A DNA stretch of 64,000 nt from Anagrus nilaparvatae (taxonomy: Eukaryota; Arthropoda; Insecta; Hymenoptera; Mymaridae): positions 868,001 through 932,000 of the forward strand of contig JAKSXM010000277.1 in NCBI GenBank assembly GCA_022575985.1. The letters run 5' to 3'. Both the position numbers and the translations under genes were made by a program. The notes below the pieces were generated by a model. The model was not told the origin of the DNA and did not search any database. It was given only the letters and a program-made list of their open reading frames with translations. Every line of letters starts with the position of its first letter. Positions within the stretch are counted from its first letter, which is position 1. Positions 44,021 to 54,754 of the stretch are shown here, one piece after another.

Positions 44021-44858
44021 ACTTATTACTATACCATTATCATTACCAGGTTCCTAAACTCTTTTTGATTTAATAAAATAACGTTTTAATATACTTTTAT
44101 AAAATAGCTTAAACTATTTAAAAAAATCGGTTTTTAAACAACCGGTTTTTTTTTTCAATGAAGTAACCTTCAGAAGAATTAGAAAATTATTAGTTATTAG
44201 TTTTTAATCAATTTTACAAACTGATCAAATGCATAAAAATAAAAAAATTCATCGATAATGGAGTTATACATCGATTGCATATGGATAAGGTTAACATATT
44301 CTTTGAACTGTATAGTTAAACCTATAGGTTTATTTCAAAAAAATATGTCAAATATTAATATTTAAAATTTTAAAATCAATATTTATGTTAAATTCCAAAA
44401 AATATGCCTAAAAACAAATAATCTAATGCAACTTGTTTTTAGTAATTTTTTTTGCAATTCTCCATCCGCCATTTTGACATTAAAAAAAAATCATGCAAAA
44501 AAATATGTCCTGAAACACACAAAAAATGAAAATTTTATTATTTTTCATTAAGTATACATTTTTCTTATGCTATTTACAATACTGATAAGCAACGTATTAA
44601 TTTTTTTTAGTTTTTAACTTTTACACTAAATAATTAGTTTCTGGTTAATTTTATAGTAAGTTTGACATCAAATTTTGATAATTAAGACTTTTTCACATAG
44701 GGGCACATTTTAAGAAAAATAAATTTTGGTTTTAAAATTAATTTAGAACTTGTAGATAGGCTCTTGGGCGTTAAATGTTTAACTCAATAAATTCGGATAA
44801 ATTAATAAATGATAAAAAATCGCAAAGAATTATAAAAAAGCTAAGGTTTTTTTATTAC
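44021..44858. other. A+T-rich sequence, no gene seen
   Basis: No gene, RNA or clear repeat was found in this stretch. Confidence 0.4.
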
Positions 44859-45119
44859 AGGCACGATCACATATTTATTGAGTATTTTCTCTTTAATAGC
44901 GTTGATGGGATCCACTCTCTCATAAATTGAAAACTATTATTTATTATCCCACACCCAGGAAATATAAGCATGTCGAGGCATCGGAATGACCTGGGGGCCA
45001 AATTCCTCCAAAAATTGGAAAATTTAAAGACTCTTTTGTCTTCTAACCTAATGATCATTTAAGGCACGATTTTATTTATGTATTGCATACATAAATAAAA
45101 TCATAGGGTGATCGTGCCT
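44859..45119. mobile_element. MITE of 261 bp with AGGCACGATCA ends
   Basis: The element is bounded by 11-bp inverted repeats AGGCACGATCA and TGATCGTGCCT. A nested hairpin at 45062-45119 repeats the motif as AGGCACGAT and contains ATTTATGTAT/ATACATAAAT. The core AGGCATCGGAATGACCTGG recurs at about 45430 in a second, truncated copy. Confidence 0.65.
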
Positions 45120-45414
45120 AAAAAATAAATTTTAATTAATTTAGTTATTTTAGGTCATTAACCATATTTTGGATGTATTAAATTCAAAACCAATTCATTT
45201 TTCACCATCTTTATCATTTTTTTCATAATTTTATTTGATATCTGCAATCAGTTTTTTGGACATTTCTCTACAAGGACTTAATGGAATCACTTGAAATTGA
45301 AAAACCTGGAACTAGATCTGATTTCAAAAAATTTGGTCTACGAGATTTTTGATTCATCGAGTAGGTTCTAAGATTTTGACGATACACTTTCTCGAAAATA
45401 CACACACCAAGTCA

Positions 45415-45560
45415 ATAAAAGCATGTGCAGGCATCGGAATGACCTGGAAACCAAATTTCTCCAAGATAGGGAGTATTTAGAAACTTTTTTGTTTTTTAAC
45501 TTAAAAAACTTATAAAGCACGATTTTATCTATTTATTACATACATAGGTTGATCGTGCCT
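45415..45560. mobile_element. Truncated second copy of the AGGCACGATCA MITE
   Basis: It shares GGCATCGGAATGACCTGG, the AAAGCACGATTTTAT motif and the right end TTGATCGTGCCT with 44968-45119, in the same orientation. The left end is missing. Sequence between the two copies (45120-45414) is unassigned. Confidence 0.6.
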
Positions 45561-46049
45561 AAAAGTAGAGTATCTTGTGTTATTTTGCATTTCTATGATA
45601 TTTCATCGATGCAAATTTTATAAAAAAGCTATGAATAATTTTATTGCGCAGTTTACTTTTATAAGGTTTTTCACCTCTGTGAAGCGAAAATACAAGAATA
45701 AACATGCTTTTAAAAATAGCGGATTGGGCCCGAAAACTATAGGTTCCATCAACTCGATAAAAGAAACACAGTTTTAAAAAGTAAAAGTAATCCGATGGAT
45801 CGTTGTTGAGATATCGTGCCCACAAGTTGTCGATTTTTGCATCCATTATGGTAGAGCTTCGCTTTATAATTATATACATACATATACATTTAATATTACA
45901 TTTATTTAATTTTTTTTATATTTTTTAAATTATTTACAACTGTTATTTTAAACATTTATAACATTATATTACATACTTTGTAAAGACTGTTGTGATCTAT
46001 AATTATAGATCACAAAAATGTATATTTATTATTTTGTTATCACAAATAA
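45561..46049. other. A+T-rich sequence, no gene seen
   Basis: Overlapping frames on both strands at 45577-45879 match nothing known. No structure was recognised except a short TGATCTATAATTATAGATCA palindrome near 45992-46011. Confidence 0.4.
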
Positions 46050-46075
46050 AATTCTATTCTATTCTATTCTATTCT
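46050..46075. repeat. TTCTA microsatellite
   Basis: About five copies of the pentamer ATTCT in a row, a simple sequence repeat. Confidence 0.85.
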
Positions 46076-46689
46076 GGAATAGTATTGAATTTTATTAAAT
46101 ATTTCTTTGAGTAAAAAAATATTAAAAAAAGAACTAACCTTATTAAAATTTTGGATGTTGATAATAATAAATTTTTATAAATTTTTTTATGTTGATAATA
46201 ATAAATATTTTTTGTATTATTATTTTATTCAAATATTTTAAATTTTTTACTTTGTTATTAAAAACTTTTGATTATATTTCTTTCTTCAATTAAAAAAGAT
46301 TATTTAACTCTTTACTGATTAATTTAACTCCTTACTGATTAATTTTTAAATGTATTATTCAATAACCAAATATATAAGCTTAAAAAATTAAATAACATAT
46401 CTGAAGTTAATAACTATATTATCTATAATAACTTTTAGCCGAAGTAGCTTATAGAATAGAATGGTTTAATTTTAAAAAAATTGCAAGTTCAAATAAAAGA
46501 AACATGAATATAATATAATGGCAGCGGTCGGATATTGTCTAAAAAAAGAGTTAAATAGAGTTAATATATTTTATACGTTACACAATAATTTATTTATTTT
46601 ATCAATTCTATATTCTGCCTCAATGAAGAAATAAATCAAATACAGTTATAGTGATATAGTAGTGATAAATTTAGAAGTGCCTGTGAGTA
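46076..46689. other. A+T-rich sequence, no gene seen
   Basis: Left flank of the 7.66-kb transposon. No gene or repeat structure was recognised. Confidence 0.4.
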
Positions 46690-47310
46690 TTAGGGTGTCC
46701 GTTACTTCCCAAATTGGCTTTTTTGTGACGGGGACCCCCTAAATCTTCCACATATGACTCAAAAACGTGGAAAAGTCGGTCGAGCCGTTTTTAAAATGAT
46801 TTTAAGGCGCGCCCCACCGTCCCTCTATTTCCCATTTAAATAACATGGGCTTTTTCTACTTTTTTTTTCAAAATCCTACCAAATGTCGAAAAAATCATGA
46901 AATTGAATGTACCCTACGAAATTTTTTATATTTTCACATATACTTTGAAGTTTTTCAGAGAGAAAACAAAAAAAATTATTCCTTAGGCTTTAGTAAGCAC
47001 TAACTCTGAGTCTCAATTACGAAAAAAACGGTGTTTTTTTTTAAACTTTATAAATACGTAGGCACTTTTATTGTGCGAAAAAAATTGTAAAACTACCTTA
47101 AAACTTTATGTTTTTCAAGTATTTGTTGTTCAGTTTACGATTTTTAAGGTGTTTCAATTGTTTATGCTACTAAAAACTCGGCTCATTAAAATACTTAATT
47201 TTTCAAAAAAAAAAAAAAAAATTTAGCTGAATTATTAAATAAAAAAAATTATTTTTAAGACATTCGGAAAAATTTGAATTTCAGGATATTTCTTCAGTTT
47301 TTAATAAAAA
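46690..47310 (+). repeat. Left terminal inverted repeat of the 7.66-kb transposon
   Basis: It pairs with 53735-54349. It contains GTGACGGGGACCCCCTAAAT near the end and an AATTGAATGTACCCTACGAAA block. Pairing fades around 47310. Such long repeats could bind transposase at several sites and could fold in single-stranded DNA. Confidence 0.9.
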
Positions 47311-47847
47311 TTTTATATTTTTATTTTTATGAATTATTTACAAATTATTTTAACTTATTTCATATAATTCTTGCATAAAGTTTTTTGTTGTTGAATAAAT
47401 CTAATTTTTTACTTTAGTTTTCTTTTTTTATATTTTTTTTCAGTATTTTTACCGGTAAGGCATGTTTTAGTTGCTTTTCGATTACTTTTCTTTGCTTCTT
47501 CAGTAACTTGTAAAAAGTATTGTTTTTGCTCTTCTGTTTTACACAATAAATTTTCTGATATATACTCTTCGGTGGCTTTAACATTTCTTTCAGCTAAATC
47601 ATTAACTACATGTAAATTTTTTAACTGCTCTAGAGCAGATTGATCATTTATATTTTGGGGCCAAGTTTCAACATTTTGTTTGAGAAATGAGGGGTCTATA
47701 TGAAACCGTTTAAAAAAAATTAAAAGATTGCGAATTTATAAAATAATCCATATCTTTTGAAGCCAACGCTTTTATGTCTTCTAAAGAGTAACAAAAATTT
47801 TTTTTTACAGAAAAATTTTTAGGCTCCTCTTCCTCATTCTCGCTGTC

Positions 47848-48108
47848 TTACCCATTATCTGAATATTCTGAGTTGCTTGAATGTCCTGATTCATCTTTAT
47901 TATATGAATATTGTAAGTTATCACTTGAAAGCTGTATTTTTTCAACTATATTTAAATTGATTGAGTTACTAAATTCACTTGATTCACTCTCCTCATCGTA
48001 TGTAACTGATTTATTTTTATTTTTTACCAATTTTGCTGAAATTTTTTTTTTAGTTTCGTTTGATACTTGGCTATCGAATAGTGATAAAACGCTGGTTTCA
48101 GGGCACAA
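47848..48108 (-). pseudogene. Acidic Ser-rich open piece in the transposase region
   Basis: An 86-codon piece starting CPETSVLSLFDSQVSNETK, followed by an acidic, Ser/Asn-rich tail (YDEESESSEFSNS). It lies between the central domain and the C-terminal VVNDLAER region of the transposase-like gene and is probably a linker of the same protein. It is separated by frame changes from the rest. Confidence 0.5.
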
Positions 48109-49428
48109 GTACCATAACTGATTTTTTAATTTTAAAAGTCCAACTTTAGAAATATCGCTATTAACAGATTCATATTTACATAAAGCTTTAATCAGTAAAA
48201 GATCATTATTTGGTGCAGAAAGTGCAAATAAGGCAGTGTACCAAAATTTTATGTAAACAGATACAATAAATAAAGAAATGTCAATTTCAGAATATCTCGA
48301 AAGAGATAAAATTTAAGAACAGATATAGTTTTTCCCATAAAGCGTGCATGATTTTCTGCTCCTGGTTTATAAAATTTAACTTCATCTGGACTAATTTTAC
48401 CAAGGAATATTCTTGCAAGTATGAGGAGCTCTTTATAATCATCTCGGATCATATCCTTGCTTAGTAAGTTTTTAATCCAATCATCTAAATCGTCTACTTG
48501 TCTTAATAATGAGATAGGAACTTTTCTACCTTCCAATCCCCTTTTATATTTCTTAAGATCTAAAGTCTCCCATGTTTTCTCACGAAAACGCTTAAAAATT
48601 TCTACATTCGGTCCAGTAGTTTGTTGAAACTTTAAAAAAATACACCTTTTAAGATCAATTCAAGCAACAAGCAAAATAAAGTAAATCTTTGTTCAGCATT
48701 TTTTCTAATATTGTAGCTACCCCTTGATTCCATCCTAAACTTGAGCTTGTCGTATCGCAGCAAAGAGTTTCAACTTTTTCTGTCAAACCCCAGCAAATAA
48801 GAGCATTTTAAATCGCTTGTGCTTGAGTGTTTCCTTTGCTATTGGGTAACGCTGTAGAATCAAGTAATTTATTAATTTCTCCATTACTATCTAAGATGGG
48901 TAATCGCTCTTTCCGCTCTCGACTTGCTTTTTCAATAATATTTTTACCATCCCAGTGAACAACCAGTGATTTTATTTCTTGTTCTTGAAATACTCTTTTT
49001 ATATTTTTAGCAAGTTTTTCACGAATTAGTTTTCTAATACAATTAAATGAAGTTTTATTTAAAATTAAAACATCTGTACTAAAATTCAGAGCTTTTGCTA
49101 CAGCACACACTATTCGTACAGATTTCCTGTATGAGATTTTGCAATGATCTAATACCAAGACTAACTCTTCAATAAAAATGTTGATTTTTCCACGTTTACG
49201 TTTGTTTTTGTAACAGCGCCCATAAATTTTAAAAGATTTACTACTGCTACTTGCGAAAGATTTTGATTCACTAGAACTTGAAATCAAATTTTTTGATAAT
49301 ATTCTTTTACGTAACCGACCAATATAGGTACTTTTGAAAGGTTGTTGTTCAGAATTATCTGAAATGAAATGAAAATGTACAAAATTATAGTTTATTATTT
49401 GCAGGAAAAGAATTAAAAACATAGCGAA

Positions 49429-51290
49429 CACGGTGCCCCTGAAACAATTTAAATAAAAATTCAAATTACCCCCGAGATTCCAATGGAAATTTGTTTTTTA
49501 GTTGTTCAGAGTCACAAAAATCAAAGAATTTAAAAAATTCGCCTAGCGCTTTTTTTTTTAGCTAAAAACTGTTTCATTTCGATATTATAATAGAAAATAA
49601 TTAGCAAATAATAAATAAGTTTGTATAAAAGTTGTTTTAAATTATAAAAAATAATATTTAATGTACAAAATCTTTTATAACATTAAATTTACTAAAAAAA
49701 AATAGTTTTACAAAAAAAAAAAAAGACCTAGAAACAACGGACAGCTCAGGGAAGCCCAAGGCATCTCAAAATCAAAATTTCAAGAAAAATTATAATTTTA
49801 ATGTAAAAATTATAATTTTAATGTAAAAATTAATTAACGAAAATTAACTCATTAACGCCGAGGCGGAGAGTTTTGGAAATGAGCAAAAATATAATCTTTA
49901 AGGGAAATAAAAATCTATACGTGGCTAAAAAGTTCATCCTGAAAGTAAAATTTCACGCTTTTTCAGAATCTGACATTAGTTTTAACCTACTGCTCTTAAG
50001 TGTACTCTAAAAAGGGGGGTTAAAAGGGGTAGATCAGGTATTGTAAGAAAAGTTTGGAAAAATCAATAAAAAAAGTATCAAAATGTGGTCTCCTTTATTT
50101 TGGTCCTATTTACAACCCTTAAAATCTGCCATGTGGATAAAGGTAGTTACAAAAAAATTAAAATAAAACTTATTTTTTATAATTAAAATTATATTCTTAA
50201 TTAGAATTGCCTGCTTATCTCAAATTTAACGCCAATTTTGTGCAAAAACTTTAATTTTTGGCACGCCCTCTAAAATAGGGGTGAAGGGGGTAAAGCAGCC
50301 GTATTAGGGTTATGCTTTATGGCGAATTTGTCAAAGTCACCCCTATTTTAGAGAATGCTTCAAATTTTTTGCCCAAAACTGATGTTGTATTTGAAATTAG
50401 CAGCCAATTTTACTTAAGAATATAATTTTAATTATAAAAAATAAGTTTTATTTTAATTTTCTTGTAACTACCCTTATCTAAGGGTCATAAATAGAACCAA
50501 AGTGAATGAAACCACAATATATACAAAGTTTACTTAAATTTACATAAACAATATTATGTTCAAGCATTTTTCAATAAAATTTGATACTTTTTTCATTGAT
50601 TTTTCCAAACATTTCCTAATAATGCCTGAAATACCTTTCACCCCTCTTTTTAGGGTATATTTAAGGGTTGTAGATCAAAACTAATGTCAGATTATGAAAG
50701 AGCGTGACATTTTACGATTAGGATGAACTTTTTAGCCACGTATCTATAAGAGAATGTATTTATTTTTGCTCACTTCCAAAACTCTGCGCCCCGGCGTTAA
50801 TCAGTTATTTTTCGTTAATTAATTAGTTAATTAATTTTTAAAATAAAATTATAATTTTTACATTGAAAGTATAATTTTTACATTGAAATTATAATTTTTA
50901 CATTAAAATTATAATTTTTACATTAAAATTATAATTTTTCTTAAAATTTTGATTTTGAGATTCTCTGGGCTTCCCTAAGCTGCCTCTTATTTCTATGTAT
51001 TTTTTTTTTGTAAAACTATTTTCTTTAGTAAATTTAATGTTATAAAAGATTTTGTACATTAAAAATTATTTTTTATAACTTAAAACAACTTTTATACAAA
51101 ATTATTTATTATTTTCTAATTATTTTCTATTATAATATCGAAATGAAACAGTTTATAGCTAAAAAAAAAGCGCCAGGCGGATTTTTAAAATTTTTTGATT
51201 TTTGTGACACTGAACAACTAAAAAACAAATTTTCATTGGAATCTCAGGGGTAATTTAAATTTTTATTTAAATTGATTCAGGGGCACCGTG
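49429..51290. mobile_element. Foldback element of 1.86 kb with arms of about 880 bp
   Basis: Ends are CACGGTGCCCCTGAA (left) and TTCAGGGGCACCGTG (right). The arms (about 49429-50300 and 50360-51290) are diverged reverse complements for almost their full length, with TTTAGTAAATTTAATGTTAT and ACTCTCCGCCTCGG/CCCCGGCG-type blocks and an ATAATTTTTACATT tandem in the right arm. It lies just upstream of the 49364 splice acceptor, so within a likely intron of the surrounding transposase-like gene. No ORF is visible. It is younger than the element it sits in. Confidence 0.8.
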
Positions 51291-51409
51291 AAAGATCAAT
51301 TCAAATAAAATAAATTATTCATCTTCTTTGTCACGTTCCTCTAGCAAATCACAATCTACTGCATCAGGTGTTATTAGTCGAGTCAAATCTATATTTTCTT
51401 TAGATGCTA

Positions 51410-52800
51410 TTGTAATTTAAATAAAAATACCGTTTAATTTATTTTTTTATATTATTTTGTAAAATATTTTTTATCTAGTAGGGTGCAATGGGGATTTCCC
51501 GCAATTTTAAGCAAAGTTGCTAATTAAACATTAAAAGTTTTAAATTTTAAAGCGAAAAAACAAATTTAAACTTTTAAAATGTTAAATATAATGGTAATTC
51601 TTTATAAATATGTTATTTGTACCAATTTTGCAATATTAATTTGCTTAGAAATTAACTTTCGAAATAAAAAAAATTAAAAAACCGGGCTTCTCGCCACCCA
51701 CTAAAATTCTTAATAACAAAAAAGTAATTATGAAAATGATAAGGAAGTGATAAAAAAATTAATTTTTTTATTTATGAGACCATGTAGTATATTTTAACTT
51801 AACAGTTGTAATGTGGTGACGAGAAATACTTCAGTGGCGAGAAACCCCCTTCTGGCCCTATTTAAAGTAGATTTAAAAAAAAATCTTTAGCTAGTAAATA
51901 TATTTTGGAAAAAAAGTCAAAGACATTTTAGTATATAGTTCACGTTCCAACAAAAAAATATTTAATTATTTATAAAAACAATTATTTACGTATTTTAAAT
52001 TCAGCAGTGTTTTAGAGTAAAAAAATGAAACCGAAAAATGAATTTTTGAACCGCTTTGAAAACTACTTTAAAATTTGCAGGGGTAAATACAGGGACTATT
52101 TTTTTTTTATTTACTGAATATTTAAATATTATTTCATCAGTGCAATCGCACTCTAAATAGGAATATTTTTTTTTAAATATAAAAAAGTTTTATGCGCAAA
52201 TATTATAATTTAGTGGAACACTGTAAATAGTAACTTTTTTAGATTTACAAAAAAAATAGATTTTTTTCAAAAAATTAGTAAATTTTCGAAAAATTTTGTA
52301 AATGTTCGATGGAAATCGTAAGTTTACTAAATTTAATATATTATCGAAAAATTCGAGAATTCTCGATTTTCTTTGGGAATTTTCGAAAAAATCTATAAAT
52401 CACCAATTTTTCTTGCGAATTCACAAAAAAATCGAGAATACTCAAATTTTTTGTTAATATACTAAATTTAGTAAATATACGATTTTTTTCGAATATCTAC
52501 AGATTTTTTCGAAAATTTACTAATTTTTCGGAAATGTTCTAATTTTGTTGTTAATATAAGAAAGTTACTTTTTATGGTGTAATTTTTAAGATCAATCACT
52601 CTATATTTTTAAATATATAATTTTTAATCATAGTATGGAACCTTTGTTAAGTTTATATGAATAGCAAGTTCAAACCTTCTTTTATGTCCGTATCAAGAGC
52701 ACCTTGTTTCTGCAGCAAACGATTGATTTGATTGCAAATCTTCTTCTGCAGCTATATGGAAATATTATAAAGTTAATTATTTTATTTAAAAAAAAAAAAA
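51410..52800 (-). other. Likely intron of the transposase-like gene
   Basis: About 1.4 kb with no open frame separates two coding pieces of the transposase-like gene. The downstream piece is preceded by AATTACAATAG, a plausible 3' splice site. Candidate donors lie near 52815-52850. An AAAATCGAGAAT-type cluster of short palindromic phrases occurs at 52320-52520. It could instead be an old insertion. Confidence 0.4.
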
Positions 52801-53734
52801 TTCTAACATTTTATTTTTACCTGTTAATACTTTTTTTAATGAACCTAGGTACAACTTTCGTTCATTATTTTGGTCTAGATAAAATTTTGTTGCTTCAACA
52901 CATAAAGAATTATTCAAACAGTTTTCCACGGAAATATCAAATAAATTTTCATTTAAACTTTTCAAAAAATAATCTTCTTTAATTTTGTTATTTTTCCGCC
53001 CTTTATGTTTTTGAAAATTTTTGTAATCTGTCCACAGATTTTCTAATTAACTGATAATAGACTTCTTACTTTTAATTTTAATATTAGCTGATTCCCATAA
53101 AATTTTCAAATCTTCATAAACCGACACAAAACAATCTTGTTTATTTTTATTTGAGTTTATACAATCTTGTAATCGATGTAAAAGTTGAACTTTTAGGGGT
53201 AACTTTTTATTATCAAATTCTTTAATCAATTCACCAATCAAGTAAATGTTATTTAAATTACTCCTCAAAGTTTTTGATGACTTTATTTTCAAATGAGATA
53301 ATAAGTTAGTATAAAAAAGTATGCTGTGTTATAAATACACGCATATATAATATTATAATACACAGTACGAGTACACTTTTGAAAAAACTTAATAATGTTG
53401 TCTGCTATTACTTTTTGTTATTATTGATTGAAGCAACACCGCGCGGGAGACTGTAGTGAATTAATTCAGTTTAACGTGTTCAAATGCGCGCCACGTTTAA
53501 ATATATCAAAAAGCATGCTTTTTGAAAAATTTTAAATATTCATGGCTATTATATAAAGTTCCTTATTGAGGTACTAAATTGATAATATTGTTTCCATGAA
53601 GTTTCAGCAATAAGCTGGATAAAATTTCAAAAAAATACCAATAATTGAAAAAAGTCAATAAATAGACAATTATTATTAATTATCAGTATAGCAAGTATTA
53701 CATTTAAAATTTAAGCTACTATATTAAGTAAATA

Positions 53735-54349
53735 TTAGAAACTGAAGAAAAACCCTTGAAATTTAACTTTTTCCGAATGATACCTTGTCTTAAAAATAAT
53801 TTTTTTTATTTAATAATTCAGCTAAATAGTTCAGTTTTTGAAAAATTAAATATTTTAATGACCCGAATTTTTAGTAGCATAAACAATTGAGACACCTTAA
53901 AAATTATAAACTGAACAACAAGTACTTGAAAAATACAAAGTTTTAAGGTAGTTTTACAATTTTTTTCGCACAATAAAAGTGCCTACCTATTTATAAAGTT
54001 TAAAAAAAAACACCGTTTTTTTTCGTAATTGAGACTCAGAGTTAGTGCTAACTGAAGCCTAAGGAATAATTTTTTTTGTTTTCTCTCTGAAAAACTTCAA
54101 AGTATATGTAAAAATAAAAAAATTTCGTAGGGTACATTCAATTTCATGATTTTTTCGCAATTTGTCAGGATTTTGAAAAAAAAGTAGAAAAAGTGTTATT
54201 CAAATGGGAAATAGAGGGGCGGTGGGACACGCCTTAAAATTATTTTAAAAACGGCTGGACCGACTTTTCCACGTTTTTGACTCATATGTGAAAGATTTAG
54301 GGGGTCCCCGTCACGAAAAAGCTAATTTGGGAAGTAACGGACACCCTAA
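53735..54349 (-). repeat. Right terminal inverted repeat of the 7.66-kb transposon
   Basis: Reverse complement of 46690-47310 with small indels and scattered substitutions. It ends GGAAGTAACGGACACCCTAA. Confidence 0.9.
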
Positions 54350-54754
54350 TTTATATATAGTATTGATACTTGTCTCCCTTGCTCTTGAAAAGGTTGGAAC
54401 ATAAAGACAAGAGCATGATTAGCTCTCATATTTTTTGGGTTTCTGGAGTATGTTCTTTAAGGTCTACGTAAAGATCCTAAAAAATTATTAAAAATCGACT
54501 TTTTTTTTTGGGGACGAGGGCCTTTTTCGTAGGACGAGGAGAATGCTTTTACGCATGCCATACACCACGTACTGCATGGTTACGTGGGACTCAACCTCAA
54601 ATTTATGGTTGTCCAAATACTCAGTATAACTGAGGAGGAATTACAATACACACTAAACTCCCCACCCTCCTGCAATTATGACAATATCATAGAAACCGGA
54701 CCGGGACACAATGGTATTTAATATACAAAATGGTCCGTAAGATGATGGAGATCC
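54350..54754. other. Intergenic sequence, no gene seen
   Basis: Short unassigned stretch between the 7.66-kb transposon and the LINE fragment. The part at 54540-54750 is GC-richer and may be decayed sequence from the LINE fragment's reverse transcriptase, but I could not align it. Confidence 0.35.

Larger units (their letters stand above)
47420..53292 (-). pseudogene. Transposase-like gene of the long-TIR element
   Basis: Pieces in order: N-terminus 53292-53047 (LNNIYLIGELIKEF, LWESANIK); WTDYKNFQKHKGRKNNK and LFDISVENCL at about 53030-52850; a short exon at about 51408-51310 (NIDLTRLITPDAVDCD); then 49363-48600 with RLRKRILS, LVVHWDGKN (a likely catalytic Asp), SKGNTQAQA, an in-frame TAA, LCCDTTSSSLG (a likely second Asp) and FKRFREKTWE; then 48536-48249 (ISLLRQVDDLDDWIK). 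The C-terminus is at about 47770-47420 (VVNDLAERNVKATEEYI, EEQKQYFLQV). A TTTCATTTCAG acceptor at 49364 supports introns. I know the HWDGK/VVNDLAER style from uncharacterised invertebrate transposase-like proteins but cannot name the superfamily. Dead: stops and frame changes. Confidence 0.7.
46690..54349 (-). mobile_element. 7.66-kb DNA transposon with TIRs of about 620 bp
   Basis: The ends are long inverted repeats: 46690-47310 and 53735-54349, starting TTAGGGTGTCCGTTACTTCC and ending in its complement. By eye they are about 90% identical. Between them lies one minus-strand transposase-like gene in several pieces, plus an inserted foldback element. I do not recognise the TIR sequence as a named superfamily, and no target-site duplication is certain (the flanks read GAGT and TTATA). 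The long TIRs and a single large gene suggest an autonomous element that has since decayed. Confidence 0.85.

Noticed and set aside
47873..48121. Plus-strand frame opposite the acidic transposase piece
   Set aside because: Antisense shadow of the Ser/Glu-rich minus-strand sequence.
46690..54349. Maverick/Polinton element
   Set aside because: Long TIRs fit, but there is no polymerase B, integrase, ATPase or capsid sequence, and the unit is only 7.66 kb.
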